Assembly (NCBI RefSeq): GCF_024448335.1
Contig: NZ_JAMOHM010000003.1
Coordinates: 124,001-188,000 of the forward strand
Source: Stutzerimonas frequens
Lineage (GTDB): Bacteria; Pseudomonadota; Gammaproteobacteria; Pseudomonadales; Pseudomonadaceae
DNA length: 64,000 nt
Direction: 5' to 3'
Shown: positions 48,684 to 59,584 of the stretch, in pieces
Layout: the number at the start of each line of letters is the position of its first letter
How positions within the stretch are numbered: position 1 is the first letter of the stretch
Program-made: the position numbers and the translations under genes
The notes under the pieces: generated by a model
What the model was told of the DNA's origin: nothing
Database searches by the model: none
What the model saw: only the letters and a program-made list of their open reading frames with translations

Positions 48684-51600
48684 TTGCCGCGCTGATTCGC
48701 TGGTCCGTCCTCAATCGGTTCCTGGTGCTGATGGCGACGTTGCTGATGACTGCCGTGGGCATCTGGGCGGTGCGTACCACGCCGATCGACGCGCTGCCTG
48801 ACCTGTCCGACGTGCAGGTGATCATCCGCACGCCCTATCCGGGGCAGGCGCCACAGATCGTCGAAAACCAGGTGACCTATCCACTAACCACCACCATGCT
48901 CTCGGTGCCCGGGGCAAAAACGGTGCGCGGCTATTCGTTCTTCGGCGATAGCTTCGTCTATGTGCTGTTCGAGGACGGCACCGATCTGTACTGGGCGCGT
49001 TCACGGGTGCTGGAGTACCTGAGCCAGGTGCAGAGCCGGCTGCCGGCCGGTGCCAAGCCATCTCTCGGGCCGGACGCCACCGGCGTCGGCTGGATCTATC
49101 AGTACGCGCTGGTCGACCGCAGCGGCACGCACGACCTCGCGCAACTGCGCAGCCTGCAGGACTGGTTCCTGAAGTACGAACTCATCACGCTGCCGAACGT
49201 CGCCGAGGTGGCGACCATCGGTGGCATGGTCAAGCAGTACCAGATCGTCCTCGACCCACTGAAGATGGCCAGCCTTGCCGTCACTCAGGCGCAGGTCATC
49301 GAGGCCATCGGCAAGGCCAATCAGGAGACCGGCGGCGCCGTACTCGAACTGGCCGAAACCGAATACATGGTCCGCGCCTCTGGCTACCTGCAGACGCTCG
49401 AGGATTTTCGCCAGATTCCACTGCAGTTGAGCGCCAGGGGCGTGCCGGTCACGCTGGGCGATGTGGCGCATATTCAGTCCGGCCCGGAAATGCGTCGAGG
49501 TATTGCTGAACTCGACGGGGAGGGGGAAACGGTCGGCGGGGTGGTCATCCTGCGCAGCGGCAAGAACGCGCGGGAAACCCTGGCCGCTGTTCACGCCAAG
49601 CTCAAGGAGCTGAAAAGCAGCCTGCCCGAGGGTGTCGAGATCGTCACCACCTACGATCGCAGCGAGCTGATCGACCGCGCGGTGGAGAATCTCAGCTTCA
49701 AGCTGCTGGAGGAGTTCGTCGTCGTCGCGCTGGTGTGCGGAGTCTTTCTCTGGCACCTGCGCTCTTCGCTGGTGGCGATCGTCTCGCTGCCCATCGGCAT
49801 ACTGATTGCCTTCGTTGTGATGCGTTACCAGGGCATCAATGCCAACATCATGTCGCTCGGCGGTATCGCCATCGCCATCGGTGCGATGGTCGATGCGGCG
49901 GTGGTGATGATCGAAAACGCCCACAAGAAGGCCGAGGCCTGGCGCCACGCCAATCCCGGCAAGACACTGGAGGGTGAAGAGCACTGGCAGGTGATGACAA
50001 GCGCGGCGCAGGAAGTCGGGCCGGCGCTGTTCTTCTGTCTGTTGATCATCACCCTGTCGTTCATTCCGGTGTTCACCCTCGAAGCCCAGGAAGGCCGCCT
50101 GTTCGGTCCGCTGGCCTTTACCAAGACCTATGCCATGGCCGCAGCGGCGGGGCTTTCGGTGACCCTAGTGCCGGTGCTGATGGGCTATTGGATTCGCGGC
50201 AAGCTGCCGGACGAGGCGCGCAATCCGCTCAACCGTGGGCTGATACGGGTCTATCGTCCGGCGCTGAATGCAGTGCTGGATCACCCGAAAACCACCATTG
50301 CCGTAGCCGTGTTGATCCTGGCTACCACGCTGTGGCCGATGTCGCGACTGGGCGGGGAGTTCCTGCCGCCGATGGACGAGGGTGATCTGCTCTACATGCC
50401 TTCGGCCCTGCCGGGTCTGTCAGCACAGAAAGCCGCGCAGCTGTTGCAACAGACCGATCGCATGATCCGCACGGTTCCGGAAGTCGAAACCGTGTTCGGC
50501 AAGGCCGGTCGCGCCGAGTCGGCGACCGATCCGGCGCCGCTGGAGATGTTCGAGACCACCATCCGTTTCAAGCCGCGAGAGCAGTGGCGCGCCGGCATGA
50601 CGCCGGAAAAGCTGATCGACGAGCTGGATCGGGCTGTGCAGGTGCCAGGCCTGACCAATATCTGGATTCCGCCGATCCGCAATCGCATCGACATGCTCGC
50701 TACCGGCATCAAGAGCCCGATCGGGGTGAAAATCGCCGGCGCCAACCTGGAGGAGATCGACCGTGTCAGCCAGCAGGTGGAGGCCGTTGCCAGAAAGGTG
50801 CCGGGTGTCAGTTCGGCGCTGGCCGAGCGCCTGGTCGGCGGGCGTTACATCGATATCGATATCGATCGTCAGGACGCCGCCCGCTACGGGCTGAACATCG
50901 CCGACGTGCACTCAATCGTCTCCAGCGCCATCGGGGGCGAAACCGTAGGTGAGACCATCGAGGGCCTGGCGCGCTACCCGATCAGCGTTCGCTATCCACG
51001 CGAGTGGCGCGACACCCCCCAGGCGTTGGAGCAGCTACCTATTCTCACGCCGCAGGGCAGCCAGATCACCCTGGGCAGCGTGGCGCGAGTGCGCATAAGC
51101 GACGGTCCGCCGATGCTGCGCAGCGAGAATGCGCGGCTCGCGGGTTGGGTTTACGTCGACGTGCGCGGGCGTGATATCGCGTCGGTCGTCGCCGATCTGC
51201 GCGATGCGGTCAGTACCGAAGTCATCCTGCTGCCCGGCATGAGCCTGGCTTACTCGGGTCAGTTCGAGTTTCTCGAGCGCGCTAACGAGCGCCTCAAGCT
51301 GGTGGTGCCCGCGACGTTGCTAATCATTTTCTTCCTCCTCTACCTGACCTTCGGCCGGCTGGACGAGGCCGTGCTGATCATGCTGACCCTGCCGTTCGCG
51401 CTGACCGGCGGCGTCTGGTTCCTCTATCTGATGGACTACAACCTGTCGGTGGCCACCGGTGTCGGTTTCATCGCGCTGGCGGGGGTCGCTGCGGAGTTCG
51501 GCGTGATCATGCTGCTGTATCTGAAAAACGCCTGGGCCGAACAGCAGCGCGACGGGCTGAGCGGCGAGGCCGCGCTGTGCGATGCAATCCGCGAAGGCGC

Positions 51601-51799
51601 AGTGCAGCGGGTACGCCCGAAGGCGATGACCGTGGCAGTGATTGTCGCCGGCCTGTTGCCGATCCTGCTGGGGGCGGGCACCGGCAGCGAAGTCATGAGC
51701 CGCATCGCGGCGCCGATGGTTGGCGGCATGCTGAGTGCGCCGCTGCTGTCGCTGTTCGTGATCCCGGCCGCCTACCGTTTGATGCGCAGAGCGAGGTAA
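48680..51799 (+). CDS. cusA: Heavy-metal RND pump CusA
   Basis: A 1039-aa inner-membrane proton/cation antiporter with the twelve-helix RND plan and two large periplasmic loops. The HME-RND signatures [17 protein letters not shown] and [19 protein letters not shown] (proton relay Asp) are present, with methionines along the porter domain. With the CusF-like domain next door, Cu(I)/Ag(I) is more likely than Zn/Co/Cd. It overlaps cusB by 4 bp. The two-component regulator is not in the window. Confidence 0.92.
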   Translation: MIAALIRWSVLNRFLVLMATLLMTAVGIWAVRTTPIDALPDLSDVQVIIRTPYPGQAPQIVENQVTYPLTTTMLSVPGAKTVRGYSFFGDSFVYVLFEDGTDLYWARSRVLEYLSQVQSRLPAGAKPSLGPDATGVGWIYQYALVDRSGTHDLAQLRSLQDWFLKYELITLPNVAEVATIGGMVKQYQIVLDPLKMASLAVTQAQVIEAIGKANQETGGAVLELAETEYMVRASGYLQTLEDFRQIPLQLSARGVPVTLGDVAHIQSGPEMRRGIAELDGEGETVGGVVILRSGKNARETLAAVHAKLKELKSSLPEGVEIVTTYDRSELIDRAVENLSFKLLEEFVVVALVCGVFLWHLRSSLVAIVSLPIGILIAFVVMRYQGINANIMSLGGIAIAIGAMVDAAVVMIENAHKKAEAWRHANPGKTLEGEEHWQVMTSAAQEVGPALFFCLLIITLSFIPVFTLEAQEGRLFGPLAFTKTYAMAAAAGLSVTLVPVLMGYWIRGKLPDEARNPLNRGLIRVYRPALNAVLDHPKTTIAVAVLILATTLWPMSRLGGEFLPPMDEGDLLYMPSALPGLSAQKAAQLLQQTDRMIRTVPEVETVFGKAGRAESATDPAPLEMFETTIRFKPREQWRAGMTPEKLIDELDRAVQVPGLTNIWIPPIRNRIDMLATGIKSPIGVKIAGANLEEIDRVSQQVEAVARKVPGVSSALAERLVGGRYIDIDIDRQDAARYGLNIADVHSIVSSAIGGETVGETIEGLARYPISVRYPREWRDTPQALEQLPILTPQGSQITLGSVARVRISDGPPMLRSENARLAGWVYVDVRGRDIASVVADLRDAVSTEVILLPGMSLAYSGQFEFLERANERLKLVVPATLLIIFFLLYLTFGRLDEAVLIMLTLPFALTGGVWFLYLMDYNLSVATGVGFIALAGVAAEFGVIMLLYLKNAWAEQQRDGLSGEAALCDAIREGAVQRVRPKAMTVAVIVAGLLPILLGAGTGSEVMSRIAAPMVGGMLSAPLLSLFVIPAAYRLMRRAR

Positions 51800-51803
51800 T
51801 GAC

Positions 51804-52580
51804 TTACTGGCTCGGCTGCATCAGCAACAAAAGGAAGGAGTAGCCGAGCGACCCGAGCAGAAAAGCACCGAATCGGCTGTTCCTTTCCGTCGGCAGTTCC
51901 TCCTTCAGAACGTTAAGGATGATCGCGCCGGCAATGAAGGCGGTTACCGCCGATACCCCTAGCTCCGAGAGTTCGATGACCGAGCCGACCGCCCAGCCGA
52001 TCAGCGTTGACCCCGCCAGGATCCAGCGGCCGCGTCGAGCGAACAGATCCTGGTGGTCATGCTGAAGGGCCACATCGTTGACCATGAAGTGCAGCGCCAT
52101 GGCCACGGTGTACCAGACCAGTTCCAGCATCTGGTCAGGATCACGGTTGGCGAGGATATTCCCGATCAGTGCGTTGTAGCCGGCGAAGGCACCTATGTGC
52201 AGCCAGAACACGCCCGCGTGGGAAGGTGCGCCGTCAGGCCGCTCGTCGCGGTGCTGCTTGATCAGCCGCTCGAGTCCGTAGAAGCAGACCAGGCCGCCTA
52301 GCGCCAGCAGATAGGCGTGGTGCTCAAGGTAGCGCAACGGGTGAAACCCGCTATCCTCCATCACCCTCTGCCCGTCGGCCAGTTCGGGGAGCAGGTGCAC
52401 GAAGACATAGGCGACGGCGACGCCACCGGCTGCGGACAGCCAGCGGCTGCGCGGCAATTGATGTAGTTTGCTCAGCCTTCCGGCCAGCATATGGGTGGCT
52501 GTCAGCACCAGTGCGGCGATCAGGGTGAGCATGAGATATCCGCGGAAATGGCCATCAGCTTTGTGACTTTGGCCGTCCAT
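51804..52580 (-). CDS. Polytopic membrane protein, ZIP-transporter-like
   Basis: Up to 258 aa; an internal ATG at 52532 (MLTLIAALVL) would give a shorter 242-aa form that begins with the first helix. There are about eight hydrophobic segments. His-rich spots LEHHAYLL and LQHDHQDL, and helix pairs with NALIGN and IELSELGV, recall ZIP-type metal transporters. The classic HxxxE ZIP signature is not evident. It converges on cusA with a 4-bp gap and no clear terminator. Confidence 0.6.
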   Translation of the reverse strand: MDGQSHKADGHFRGYLMLTLIAALVLTATHMLAGRLSKLHQLPRSRWLSAAGGVAVAYVFVHLLPELADGQRVMEDSGFHPLRYLEHHAYLLALGGLVCFYGLERLIKQHRDERPDGAPSHAGVFWLHIGAFAGYNALIGNILANRDPDQMLELVWYTVAMALHFMVNDVALQHDHQDLFARRGRWILAGSTLIGWAVGSVIELSELGVSAVTAFIAGAIILNVLKEELPTERNSRFGAFLLGSLGYSFLLLLMQPSQ

Positions 52581-52739
52581 CGGCGTTCAGCATGCAGTTC
52601 GTCGGTTGGCGCCGCGGACTTATGATCTCGATCAGTTACCTGCGTCGTGATCGGCCAGGTCGATGTTTTTTTTGATAGAGTGCGCTCCTGAAAAAGCGAG
52701 CAGCCAGCCAGCTTTCAATTCGGTCAATGAGGTGTCTGC

Positions 52740-53384
52740 TTGATTAGGGTGCTGGTGGTCGATGACCACGATCTGGTTCGCACAGGCATCAGTCGCATGC
52801 TGGCGGACATCTCTGGGCTGCAGGTTATCGGTCAGGCGGACTCCGGCGAGGATGCGATCCGCAAGGCTCGAGAGCTCAAGCCCGATGTGGTGCTGATGGA
52901 CGTCAAGATGCCGGGCATCGGCGGTCTGGAGGCGACCCGCAAGCTGCTGCGCAGCTACCCGGACCTGAAGGTCATTGCCGTGACCATCTGTGAAGAAGAT
53001 CCCTTTCCGACTCGCCTGCTGCAGGCCGGGGCGGCGGGCTATCTGACGAAGGGCGCGGCGCTGGAGGAAATGGTGCAGGCCATCCGCATGGTGTTCGGCG
53101 GCCAGCGCTACATCAGCCCGCAGATCGCCCAGCAGCTGGCGCTCAAATCCTTCCAGCCGCAGCTCAGTGAGTCACCGTTCGACCTGCTTTCCGAGCGAGA
53201 AATACAGATCGCGCTGATGATCGCCAACTGTCAGAAGGTACAGCACATTTCCGACAAGCTCTGCCTGTCGCCGAAAACGGTGAACACCTACCGCTATCGC
53301 ATCTTCGAAAAACTGTCGATCACCAGTGATGTCGAGCTGGCCCTGCTGGCGGTTCGCCACGGGATGGTCGATACCGTCAACTGA
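52740..53384 (+). CDS. gacA: Response regulator GacA
   Basis: A 214-aa NarL/FixJ-type regulator. The receiver domain has acidic Asp8-Asp9, phospho-acceptor Asp54 ([10 protein letters not shown]) and Lys in YLTKGAA. The LuxR-type HTH is [17 protein letters not shown]. It starts with TTG at 52740 (reads [11 protein letters not shown]), as gacA does in other pseudomonads. It activates the Rsm small RNAs under control of GacS, which is not in this window. The stop overlaps the uvrC ATG by 1 nt. Confidence 0.96.
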   Translation: MIRVLVVDDHDLVRTGISRMLADISGLQVIGQADSGEDAIRKARELKPDVVLMDVKMPGIGGLEATRKLLRSYPDLKVIAVTICEEDPFPTRLLQAGAAGYLTKGAALEEMVQAIRMVFGGQRYISPQIAQQLALKSFQPQLSESPFDLLSEREIQIALMIANCQKVQHISDKLCLSPKTVNTYRYRIFEKLSITSDVELALLAVRHGMVDTVN

Positions 53385-55207
53385 TGACAGAAGCCTTCGA
53401 TTCCTCGGCGTTCCTGGCCGCCTGCAGCGGCCGGCCGGGCGTCTATCGCATGTTCGATGCGCAGGCCAAGCTGCTCTATGTGGGCAAAGCGAAGAACCTG
53501 AAGAAGCGCCTGGCAAGCTACTTCCGCAAGACCGGGCAGGCGCCGAAGACCGCAGCGCTGGTGGCCAAGATTGCGCAGGTCGAAACCACCATCACCGCCA
53601 ACGAGACCGAGGCGCTGCTGCTCGAGCAGACGCTCATCAAACAGTGGCGGCCGCCGTACAACATCCTGCTACGGGACGATAAGTCCTACCCCTATGTGTT
53701 CCTCTCGGCCGGGGAATTTCCAAGACTGAGTATTCATCGTGGCGCCAAGAAGGAGCCCGGACGCTACTTCGGCCCCTATCCTAGCGCCGGCGCGATCCGC
53801 GAAAGCCTGAGCCTGCTGCAAAAGGCCTTCTTCGTGCGGCAATGCGAGGACAGCTATTTCCGCAACCGCACCCGGCCCTGCCTGCAATACCAGATCAAGC
53901 GCTGCAAGGCGCCATGCGTGAAGCTGGTCGACCCCGAAGAGTACGCCGAAGACGTGCGTCACTCGGTGATGTTCCTCGAGGGCCGCAGCAACGCCCTGGC
54001 CGAGGAACTGTCGCGCAACATGGAAAAGGCGGCGATGAACCTGGACTTCGAGCGCGCCGCCGAGATTCGCGACCAGATCGGCATCCTGCGCCGTGTGCAG
54101 GACCAGCAGAGCATGGAAGGTGGTTCGGGCAACGTGGATATCGTCGCCGCAGTGGTCAGCCCAGGCGGCGCTTGCGTGCACCTGATCACCGTACGTGGCG
54201 GCCGCGTGCTGGGCAGCAAGAACTTCTTTCCGCAGGTGGCCATCGAGGAAAGTGTCAGCGAGGTGCTGCAGGCCTTTCTGGAGCAGTACTACCTGGGTGC
54301 TACGGAACGCGACCTGCCGAGCGAGCTGATCGTCAATGCCGTGCACGAGGATTTCGCCACGCTGATCGACGCCATTTCCGAGCTGCGCGGCGTGGAGCTC
54401 GCCATCACCCATCGCGTACGCGCGACGCGGGCGCGCTGGCAGCAACTGGCGCTGACTAACGCCGAGCAGGCCCTGGGCGCGCGGCTGGCCAATCGTCAGC
54501 ATTTGTCGGCGCGCTTCGAGGCGCTGGCCGAAGCGCTGGAACTCGATGAGCCGCCGATGCGGCTGGAATGCTTCGACATCAGCCACTCCAGCGGCGAGGC
54601 TACCGTCGCCTCCTGCGTGGTGTTCGGCCCGGAAGGCCCGCTGAAATCCGACTATCGACGCTACAACATCGAGGGCGTCACCGCCGGAGACGACTATGCG
54701 GCAATGCATCAGGCACTGTCGCGGCGTTTTCGCAAGGCGGCGGAGGGCGAGGGCAAGCTGCCGGACATCCTGCTCGTCGACGGTGGCAAGGGCCAGCTCA
54801 ATATGGCCCGCGAGGTGCTGGAGGAACTGGCCGTGCCGGAACTCATCCTGCTTGGCGTGGCCAAGGGGGTCACCCGCAAGCCGGGCCTGGAGACTCTCTA
54901 TCTGAACGACGCCGCGCATGAGTTCACGCTGCCGGCCGACTCGCCTGCGCTGCACCTGATCCAGCAGGTGCGAGACGAAGCGCATCGCTTCGCCATCACC
55001 GGCCACCGCGCACGGCGTGGGAAGGCTCGGCGCACTTCGACGCTGGAGGACGTTCCGGGCATTGGGCCTAAACGTCGTCGCGAACTGCTCACGCATTTTG
55101 GCGGTCTTCAGGAACTGTGCAGGGCCAGCCTCGACGAGATCGCCAAGGCGCCTGGTATCAGTAAAAAGCTTGCCGAGTCGATTTATGCCGCTCTGCACAG
55201 TGAGTAA
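53384..55207 (+). CDS. uvrC: Excinuclease ABC subunit C
   Basis: A 607-aa dual-incision nuclease of nucleotide excision repair. It has an N-terminal GIY-YIG-type domain ([21 protein letters not shown]), four cysteines around the Fe-S region ([21 protein letters not shown]) and a UVR domain. The RNase H-like endonuclease domain ([24 protein letters not shown]) and a C-terminal double helix-hairpin-helix follow. The gacA-uvrC-pgsA order is conserved in the genus. Confidence 0.97.
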   Translation: MTEAFDSSAFLAACSGRPGVYRMFDAQAKLLYVGKAKNLKKRLASYFRKTGQAPKTAALVAKIAQVETTITANETEALLLEQTLIKQWRPPYNILLRDDKSYPYVFLSAGEFPRLSIHRGAKKEPGRYFGPYPSAGAIRESLSLLQKAFFVRQCEDSYFRNRTRPCLQYQIKRCKAPCVKLVDPEEYAEDVRHSVMFLEGRSNALAEELSRNMEKAAMNLDFERAAEIRDQIGILRRVQDQQSMEGGSGNVDIVAAVVSPGGACVHLITVRGGRVLGSKNFFPQVAIEESVSEVLQAFLEQYYLGATERDLPSELIVNAVHEDFATLIDAISELRGVELAITHRVRATRARWQQLALTNAEQALGARLANRQHLSARFEALAEALELDEPPMRLECFDISHSSGEATVASCVVFGPEGPLKSDYRRYNIEGVTAGDDYAAMHQALSRRFRKAAEGEGKLPDILLVDGGKGQLNMAREVLEELAVPELILLGVAKGVTRKPGLETLYLNDAAHEFTLPADSPALHLIQQVRDEAHRFAITGHRARRGKARRTSTLEDVPGIGPKRRRELLTHFGGLQELCRASLDEIAKAPGISKKLAESIYAALHSE

Positions 55208-55241
55208 ACTGTCCCCCGAATTCCGCCGATCAGTGGTACCG

Positions 55242-55799
55242 ATGAATATCCCGAACCTGCTCACCGTTCTGCGCGTGCTGCTGATACCCATCTTCATCCT
55301 GCTTTTCTATCTCCCGTTCTACTGGAGCTACCTGGCCGCCAGTGCCGTGTTCACCATCGCGGCGCTTACCGATTGGCTCGATGGCTATCTGGCGCGCCGG
55401 TTGGAACAGAGCACGCCATTCGGCGCCTTTCTTGATCCCGTAGCCGACAAGCTGATGGTGGCGGTCGCGCTTGTGCTGCTGGTTGAGGAGCACGCCAATC
55501 TCTGGCTGACGCTGCCGGCTGCGATCATCATCGGCCGCGAGATCGTCGTCTCGGCATTGCGCGAGTGGATGGCCGAGCTCGGTGCCCGCGCGCAGGTCGC
55601 GGTGTCGAATCTCGGCAAATGGAAGACCGCGGCGCAGATGGTGGCGCTGGTGATCCTGCTGGCCAATCCGCCGCAGCCGACAATATGGGTCGGTATGGGG
55701 TACGCATTGCTCATCGTCGCGGCAGGGTTGACGCTGTGGTCGATGATCAATTACCTGATGGCTGCCTGGCCGCACCTGAGCACTACGGAAAAGAAATAA
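55242..55799 (+). CDS. pgsA: CDP-diacylglycerol-glycerol-3-phosphate 3-phosphatidyltransferase
   Basis: A 185-aa inner-membrane enzyme that makes phosphatidylglycerol phosphate. The CDP-alcohol phosphotransferase signature D-G-x2-A-R-x8-G-x3-D-x3-D is seen as DGYLARR...[10 protein letters not shown]. It has several membrane helices. The ATG at 55242 ([11 protein letters not shown]) is the family start; the longer frame is a shadow of uvrC. Confidence 0.95.
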   Translation: MNIPNLLTVLRVLLIPIFILLFYLPFYWSYLAASAVFTIAALTDWLDGYLARRLEQSTPFGAFLDPVADKLMVAVALVLLVEEHANLWLTLPAAIIIGREIVVSALREWMAELGARAQVAVSNLGKWKTAAQMVALVILLANPPQPTIWVGMGYALLIVAAGLTLWSMINYLMAAWPHLSTTEKK

Positions 55800-55819
55800 A
55801 AACTTTTTTAATCAAAGGG

Positions 55820-55847
55820 TTGACGGCAGCCTTCGATCGTATAGAAT
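55820..55847 (+). promoter_or_regulatory. Promoter of tRNA-Gly/tRNA-Cys
   Basis: TTGACG at 55820-55825 and TAGAAT at 55842-55847 with a 16-bp spacer. A GC-rich discriminator (GGCGCCCG) follows, as for stringently controlled tRNA promoters. Confidence 0.7.
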
Positions 55848-55868
55848 GGCGCCCGTCACCAAGACAAC

Positions 55869-55944
<76 letters not shown>

Positions 55945-55956
55945 GTTTGTAAGATC

Positions 55957-55988
55957 GCGCCGCAGAAATCATGCGGCGCCTTCGTTTT
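55957..55988 (+). terminator. Hairpin between tRNA-Gly and tRNA-Cys
   Basis: Stem GCGCCGCA/TGCGGCGC with a 7-nt loop, followed by CTTCGTTTT. It is a terminator-like or processing element inside the tRNA transcript. Confidence 0.65.
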
Positions 55989-55990
55989 GA

Positions 55991-56064
55991 GGCCGGTTGG
56001 CAGAGTGGTTATGCAGCGGATTGCAAATCCGTGTACGCCGGTTCGATTCCGACATCGGCCTCCA
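55991..56064 (+). tRNA. tRNA-Cys (anticodon GCA)
   Basis: A 74-nt cloverleaf with GGCCGGT at the 5' end, anticodon loop TTGCAAA giving GCA, discriminator T and encoded CCA. Confidence 0.95.
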
Positions 56065-56072
56065 TATTGAAG

Positions 56073-56107
56073 AGCCCTAAGCAATTCGTTGCTTGGGGCT
56101 TTTTCTT
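56073..56107 (+). terminator. Terminator after tRNA-Cys
   Basis: A 12-bp stem (AGCCCTAAGCAA with TTGCTTGGGGCT, one wobble pair) around a TTCG tetraloop, then TTTTCTTTT. A leucine tRNA that follows Cys in some pseudomonads is absent here. Confidence 0.85.
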
Positions 56108-56214
56108 TTGCGTCCCAGAGCTCGCGGCCACCGGTACTGCCAGTGAGTGGGCACCAAGCGATTCTGCCGCTGCTATCTATACTGCATGGGCGCCTCTCGC
56201 TCAGGAGAATAGCC

Positions 56215-56460
56215 ATGCGACGCCTCTCAGCCTTTGCCTTCGCGATTCTGTTCAGCTCGCCACTGCTGGCGATGCATTGCCCCATGGACATGGCCAAGAT
56301 CGACGAACTGCTCAAGACCAATCCACCGAAGGACGCAGCCACCCTGCAGCAGGTGCGCGAACTGCGTGCCGAGGGTGAGCAGTTGCATCAGGCAGGCAAG
56401 CACGCCGATTCGATACGGGTGCTGGGACGAGCCCTGTACCTGCTAGGTCAGAAGCCCTGA
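56215..56460 (+). CDS. Small secreted protein of unknown function
   Basis: An 81-aa protein with a Sec signal peptide (about 1-19, ending LLAMHC). The mature part starts CPMDMAKIDELLKTNP and continues with a TPR-like helical hairpin rich in Ala, Leu and Arg. A CAGGAGAA ribosome-binding site precedes the ATG at 56215. Cys-Pro-Met-Asp-Met at the mature N-terminus could bind a metal. No named family is recognised. Confidence 0.75.
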   Translation: MRRLSAFAFAILFSSPLLAMHCPMDMAKIDELLKTNPPKDAATLQQVRELRAEGEQLHQAGKHADSIRVLGRALYLLGQKP

Positions 56461-56655
56461 TCAGCGGACTCTGCGAACGCCAACCAGCAGCCAGAACAGC
56501 AGGCCCAGCACTGGGAAGAGGGCGATACCGATCGCCCAGAGCGCCTTTGCGCCCACGCTTCGCTCGCTTTTGAATACGCTGATGATCGCCAGCAAGTTCA
56601 GCGCGATGAGCGCCACCGCGGCTGCGATGGCCAGGTAAGTCATCGAATCGGACAC
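56461..56655 (-). CDS. Two-helix membrane protein, PLDc_N family
   Basis: A 64-aa protein with two membrane helices (about 8-27 and 38-60), separated by a basic loop SERSVGAKALWAIG. It ends in WLLVGVRRVR, as in the PLDc_N domain found alone or at the N-terminus of cardiolipin synthases. The function of stand-alone copies is unknown. It directly abuts the convergent secreted-protein gene. Confidence 0.75.
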   Translation of the reverse strand: MSDSMTYLAIAAAVALIALNLLAIISVFKSERSVGAKALWAIGIALFPVLGLLFWLLVGVRRVR

Positions 56656-56762
56656 TTCACATTTCTCCTGACGGCTCAGGTTATGAGGCCGCGAACCGCG
56701 CAGGAGGGTTCCGTACCGTTAAGGGCATCAAATGATGCGACGAGCCCGGCCCGGTTCTAGGT

Positions 56763-56993
56763 TCAGCCCAGCAGCTGCTGGAGTTCGTCGCTGCTGGGCA
56801 CCTTCCCCTCGACGAGGACATCGTCATCGACCGCCAGCGCTGGCGTGCGCATGACCCCGGCATCGATGATCGCGTTGACGTCGGTGATTTTCTCGAGCTG
56901 ATATTCCAGACCGAGACGACGTGCCGCCGCTTCGGCATTGGCAGTGAGTTGCTGGCACTTGGCGCAGCCGGAACCGTAGACGGTCAGTTTCAT
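56763..56993 (-). CDS. Mini-thioredoxin (redox-active disulfide protein)
   Basis: A 76-aa thioredoxin-fold protein with the active site CAKC in YGSGCAKCQQLTAN. The cis-Pro segment is VMRTPALAVDDD. The ATG at 56993 with GAGGA upstream is preferred over 57005. Such proteins sit next to YraQ/DUF318 permeases in arsenic and metal islands; here it follows the permease remnant by 8 bp on the same strand. Confidence 0.85.
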   Translation of the reverse strand: MKLTVYGSGCAKCQQLTANAEAAARRLGLEYQLEKITDVNAIIDAGVMRTPALAVDDDVLVEGKVPSSDELQQLLG

Positions 56994-57001
56994 GGCCGTC
57001 C

Positions 57002-58381
57002 TCACATCAGTTGGCCATAGAGATAACCGCTAAGCGTGGCCATGACCACGACCAGCGTGCAGTACACCAGCGTCTTCTGGGTGCCCAGCACCGTGCGAGT
57101 CACCAGCATGTTCGGCAGGGACAGCGCAGGGCCGGCGAGCAATATCGCCAGTGCCGGGCCCTTGCCCATGCCAGCGCCAAGAAGGCCTTCGACGATAGGC
57201 ACTTCCGTCAGCGTGGAAAAGTACATGAAGGCGCCCAGTAGTGAAGCGAGCAGGGTGGAGGCGAAGCTGTTGTCACCCACTACCCAGACCACCCATTGAC
57301 TGGGAAACAATCCTTCATGACCAGGACGGCCGAGCAGCATGCCGGCGACCATCACACCACCCAGCAGCAGCGGCATGATCTGTTTGGTGAAGTCCCAGCT
57401 CTGCCCGACCCACCTGTCCGGCAGCGTTCTCACGGCTGGCCTGCAACATCAGCCCGCCGATACCGATGACCATCGCCAGTTCTGGCCATTCGGGCCGGAG
57501 CAGGGCGCTTGCAGCGACCAACCCGGCCACGACCAGCAACGGTTGTAGTGACCAGCGCCAACGGCGTACCAACAGCGCCGCCAGCAGGATGGCGAGCGCA
57601 GCGGTGATCGGCCACTTCCAGGCGTAAACGAGCATCCATGCCGGGCTTTCCGCCCTGGCCCAGTTGGCGAACACCAGGATGCCGATCATCAGGCTGAACA
57701 GGGCGACGATGTCGCCCAGCGGACGCCCGCTGTCGTCGGCGGTGAACCCGCGGGCGCCCTTGGCGGCGCGGGCGGCTTCTTCGTGACGGTAGAGCAGGTG
57801 CATGATCGCGCCGATTACCAGGGCAAAGAGGATGCGCCGACAGCCCGGGCGATACCGAGCTCGGCGCCAAGCACCTTGGCCGTCACCACGATGGCCATGA
57901 CGTTGATCGCTGGCCCCGAGTAGAGAAAGGCGATGGCTGCGCCGAGCCCGGCCCCGCGCTTGTAGATGCCGCCGAACAGCGGCAGGACGGTACAGGAGCA
58001 CACCGCCAGCAGCGTGCCGGCGACCGAGGCCACGCCGAAGGCAATCGGCTTGGGCGAGGCCGGGCCGAGGTGCTTCATCACCGCGCCCTGGCTGATATAG
58101 ACGGCCATCGCGCCTGCGATGATGAAGGCCGGCAACAGGCAAAGGATGACGTGCTCGCGGGCGTACCACTGGGTCAGGCGAAGGCCTTCGAGTACGGCAT
58201 TCTCGAAGCGAGGCTGCCCCAGCGGCAGGAAGAAGATCAGCAGAAATGCGGCAGACATGCCAAGCAGCACCTTGGCTTCGCCAGGGCGGTCGCGCCAGAA
58301 ACGCGCCAGGTGTTTACACAGCGAAGGGGAGGCGTCAGCCGAAGGAGCCGATCGCTCGGGCGCGGAGCTGTCCATGACCAT
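57002..58381 (-). pseudogene. DUF318 (YraQ/ArsP-type) permease, broken by two frameshifts
   Basis: The segment encodes about 460 residues of a two-halved permease. The first repeat (SCTVLPLFGGIYKRGAG, SGPAINVMAIV) lies in the frame from 58381. It shifts near 57840 into the frame carrying ALVIGAIMHLLYRHEE, then shifts back near 57430 into the frame with the second repeat (TEVPIVEGLLGAGMGKG, AGPALSLPNML). The first shift looks like one missing base in GGCGCATCC, and the two shifts compensate. Either the gene is inactive or the assembly has two indel errors. Relatives export organoarsenicals or metals. Confidence 0.8.
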
Positions 58382-58453
58382 GGTCCTGCTGGGTAGTCAC
58401 GACCATGGTAGTTGGCTGGCGTGCGGCGAGGCTGATCCGCGTCAAGCGCAGGG

Positions 58454-59536
58454 CTATGTTCGGTTAGCCGTCAACGCGCGGTTGTACCAGTCGCGGCTGC
58501 GATTGACGCTGCGCACCAGCCAGAGCATCACCGGCACCTCGATCAGCACGCCGACCACCGTGGCCAGTGCGGCACCGGAATTGAAACCGTAGAGCACGAT
58601 GGCGACGGCCACCGCCAGCTCGAAGAAATTCGAGGCGCCGATCATGGCCGACGGCCCTGCCACATCGTGGCGCACTTGGAAGCGGCGATTGAGCCAATAG
58701 CCCAGCCCGGCGATCAGCAGGGTCTGCAGCAGGATGGGCACAGCCAGCATGGCGATGATCAGCGGCTGGTCGACGATGGCCTCGCCCTGGAAGGAGAACA
58801 ACAGCACCAGGGTGGCCAGCAGCGCAACGATGGAGAATGGCTGCACTCTTGCCAGGGCGGCGTGGAATGCTTCTTCGCCGCGCTTGAGCAGGCGTGCGCG
58901 AATTATCTGGGCGATCGCCAGCGGGATGACGATGTACATCACTACCGAGAGCAGCAGCGTGTCCCAAGGCACTGGAATCGAAGACACACCGAGCAGCAGT
59001 GCGACGATCGGGGCGAAGGCGAACACCATCACCACATCGTTCAGTGCGACCTGGGTCAGGGTGAAGTTGGCGTTGCCGTTACAGAGGTTGCTCCATACGA
59101 AGACCATTGCGGTGCAGGGCGCCGCGCCCAGTAGGATCAAGCCGGCCATGTAACTGTCCAGTTCGGCGGCCGGCAGCCAGGGCGCGAAGACCTGTTTGAT
59201 GAACAGCCAGCCCAGCAGCGCCATGGTGAACGGCTTGATGGCCCAGTTGACGAAGAGCGTGATGCCCATGCTCGCCCGCTGCGCGTAGACCTCCCGCAGG
59301 GCGGAGAAGTCGATTTTCATCAGCATGGGGATGATCATCACCCAGATCAGCAGGCCGACCGGGATGTTTACATGGGCCACTTCCAGGGCGCCCACGGCCT
59401 GTGCCGCCGCGGGCATGCCAAGCCCGAGCAGCGTGCCGGCAATGATGCAGAGGAATACCCAGAGGGTGAGGTAACGCTCGAAGAAGCCCAGTGGCGCCCC
59501 GGCCTGCTTGCTGGTCACTTCGCATTGAGTGGACAT
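58454..59536 (-). CDS. arsB: Arsenite efflux transporter ACR3
   Basis: A 360-aa ten-helix antiporter of the ACR3 (BART) family that expels As(OH)3. The essential cysteine lies in LLGAAPCTAMVFVWSN, and the conserved Glu/Asn helix is SAMIGASNFFELAVAVAI. It begins MSTQCEVTSKQ. It lies 48 bp downstream of the ArsO-like gene and 73 bp upstream of the broken permease. The symbol arsB is used loosely here, as in many annotations; the protein is of the ACR3 type. Confidence 0.94.
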   Translation of the reverse strand: MSTQCEVTSKQAGAPLGFFERYLTLWVFLCIIAGTLLGLGMPAAAQAVGALEVAHVNIPVGLLIWVMIIPMLMKIDFSALREVYAQRASMGITLFVNWAIKPFTMALLGWLFIKQVFAPWLPAAELDSYMAGLILLGAAPCTAMVFVWSNLCNGNANFTLTQVALNDVVMVFAFAPIVALLLGVSSIPVPWDTLLLSVVMYIVIPLAIAQIIRARLLKRGEEAFHAALARVQPFSIVALLATLVLLFSFQGEAIVDQPLIIAMLAVPILLQTLLIAGLGYWLNRRFQVRHDVAGPSAMIGASNFFELAVAVAIVLYGFNSGAALATVVGVLIEVPVMLWLVRSVNRSRDWYNRALTANRT

Positions 59537-59584
59537 CTGGAACCGTACCTTTTCTTTCTGTAGGTGGTGGGTTGTGTCGCCGCG

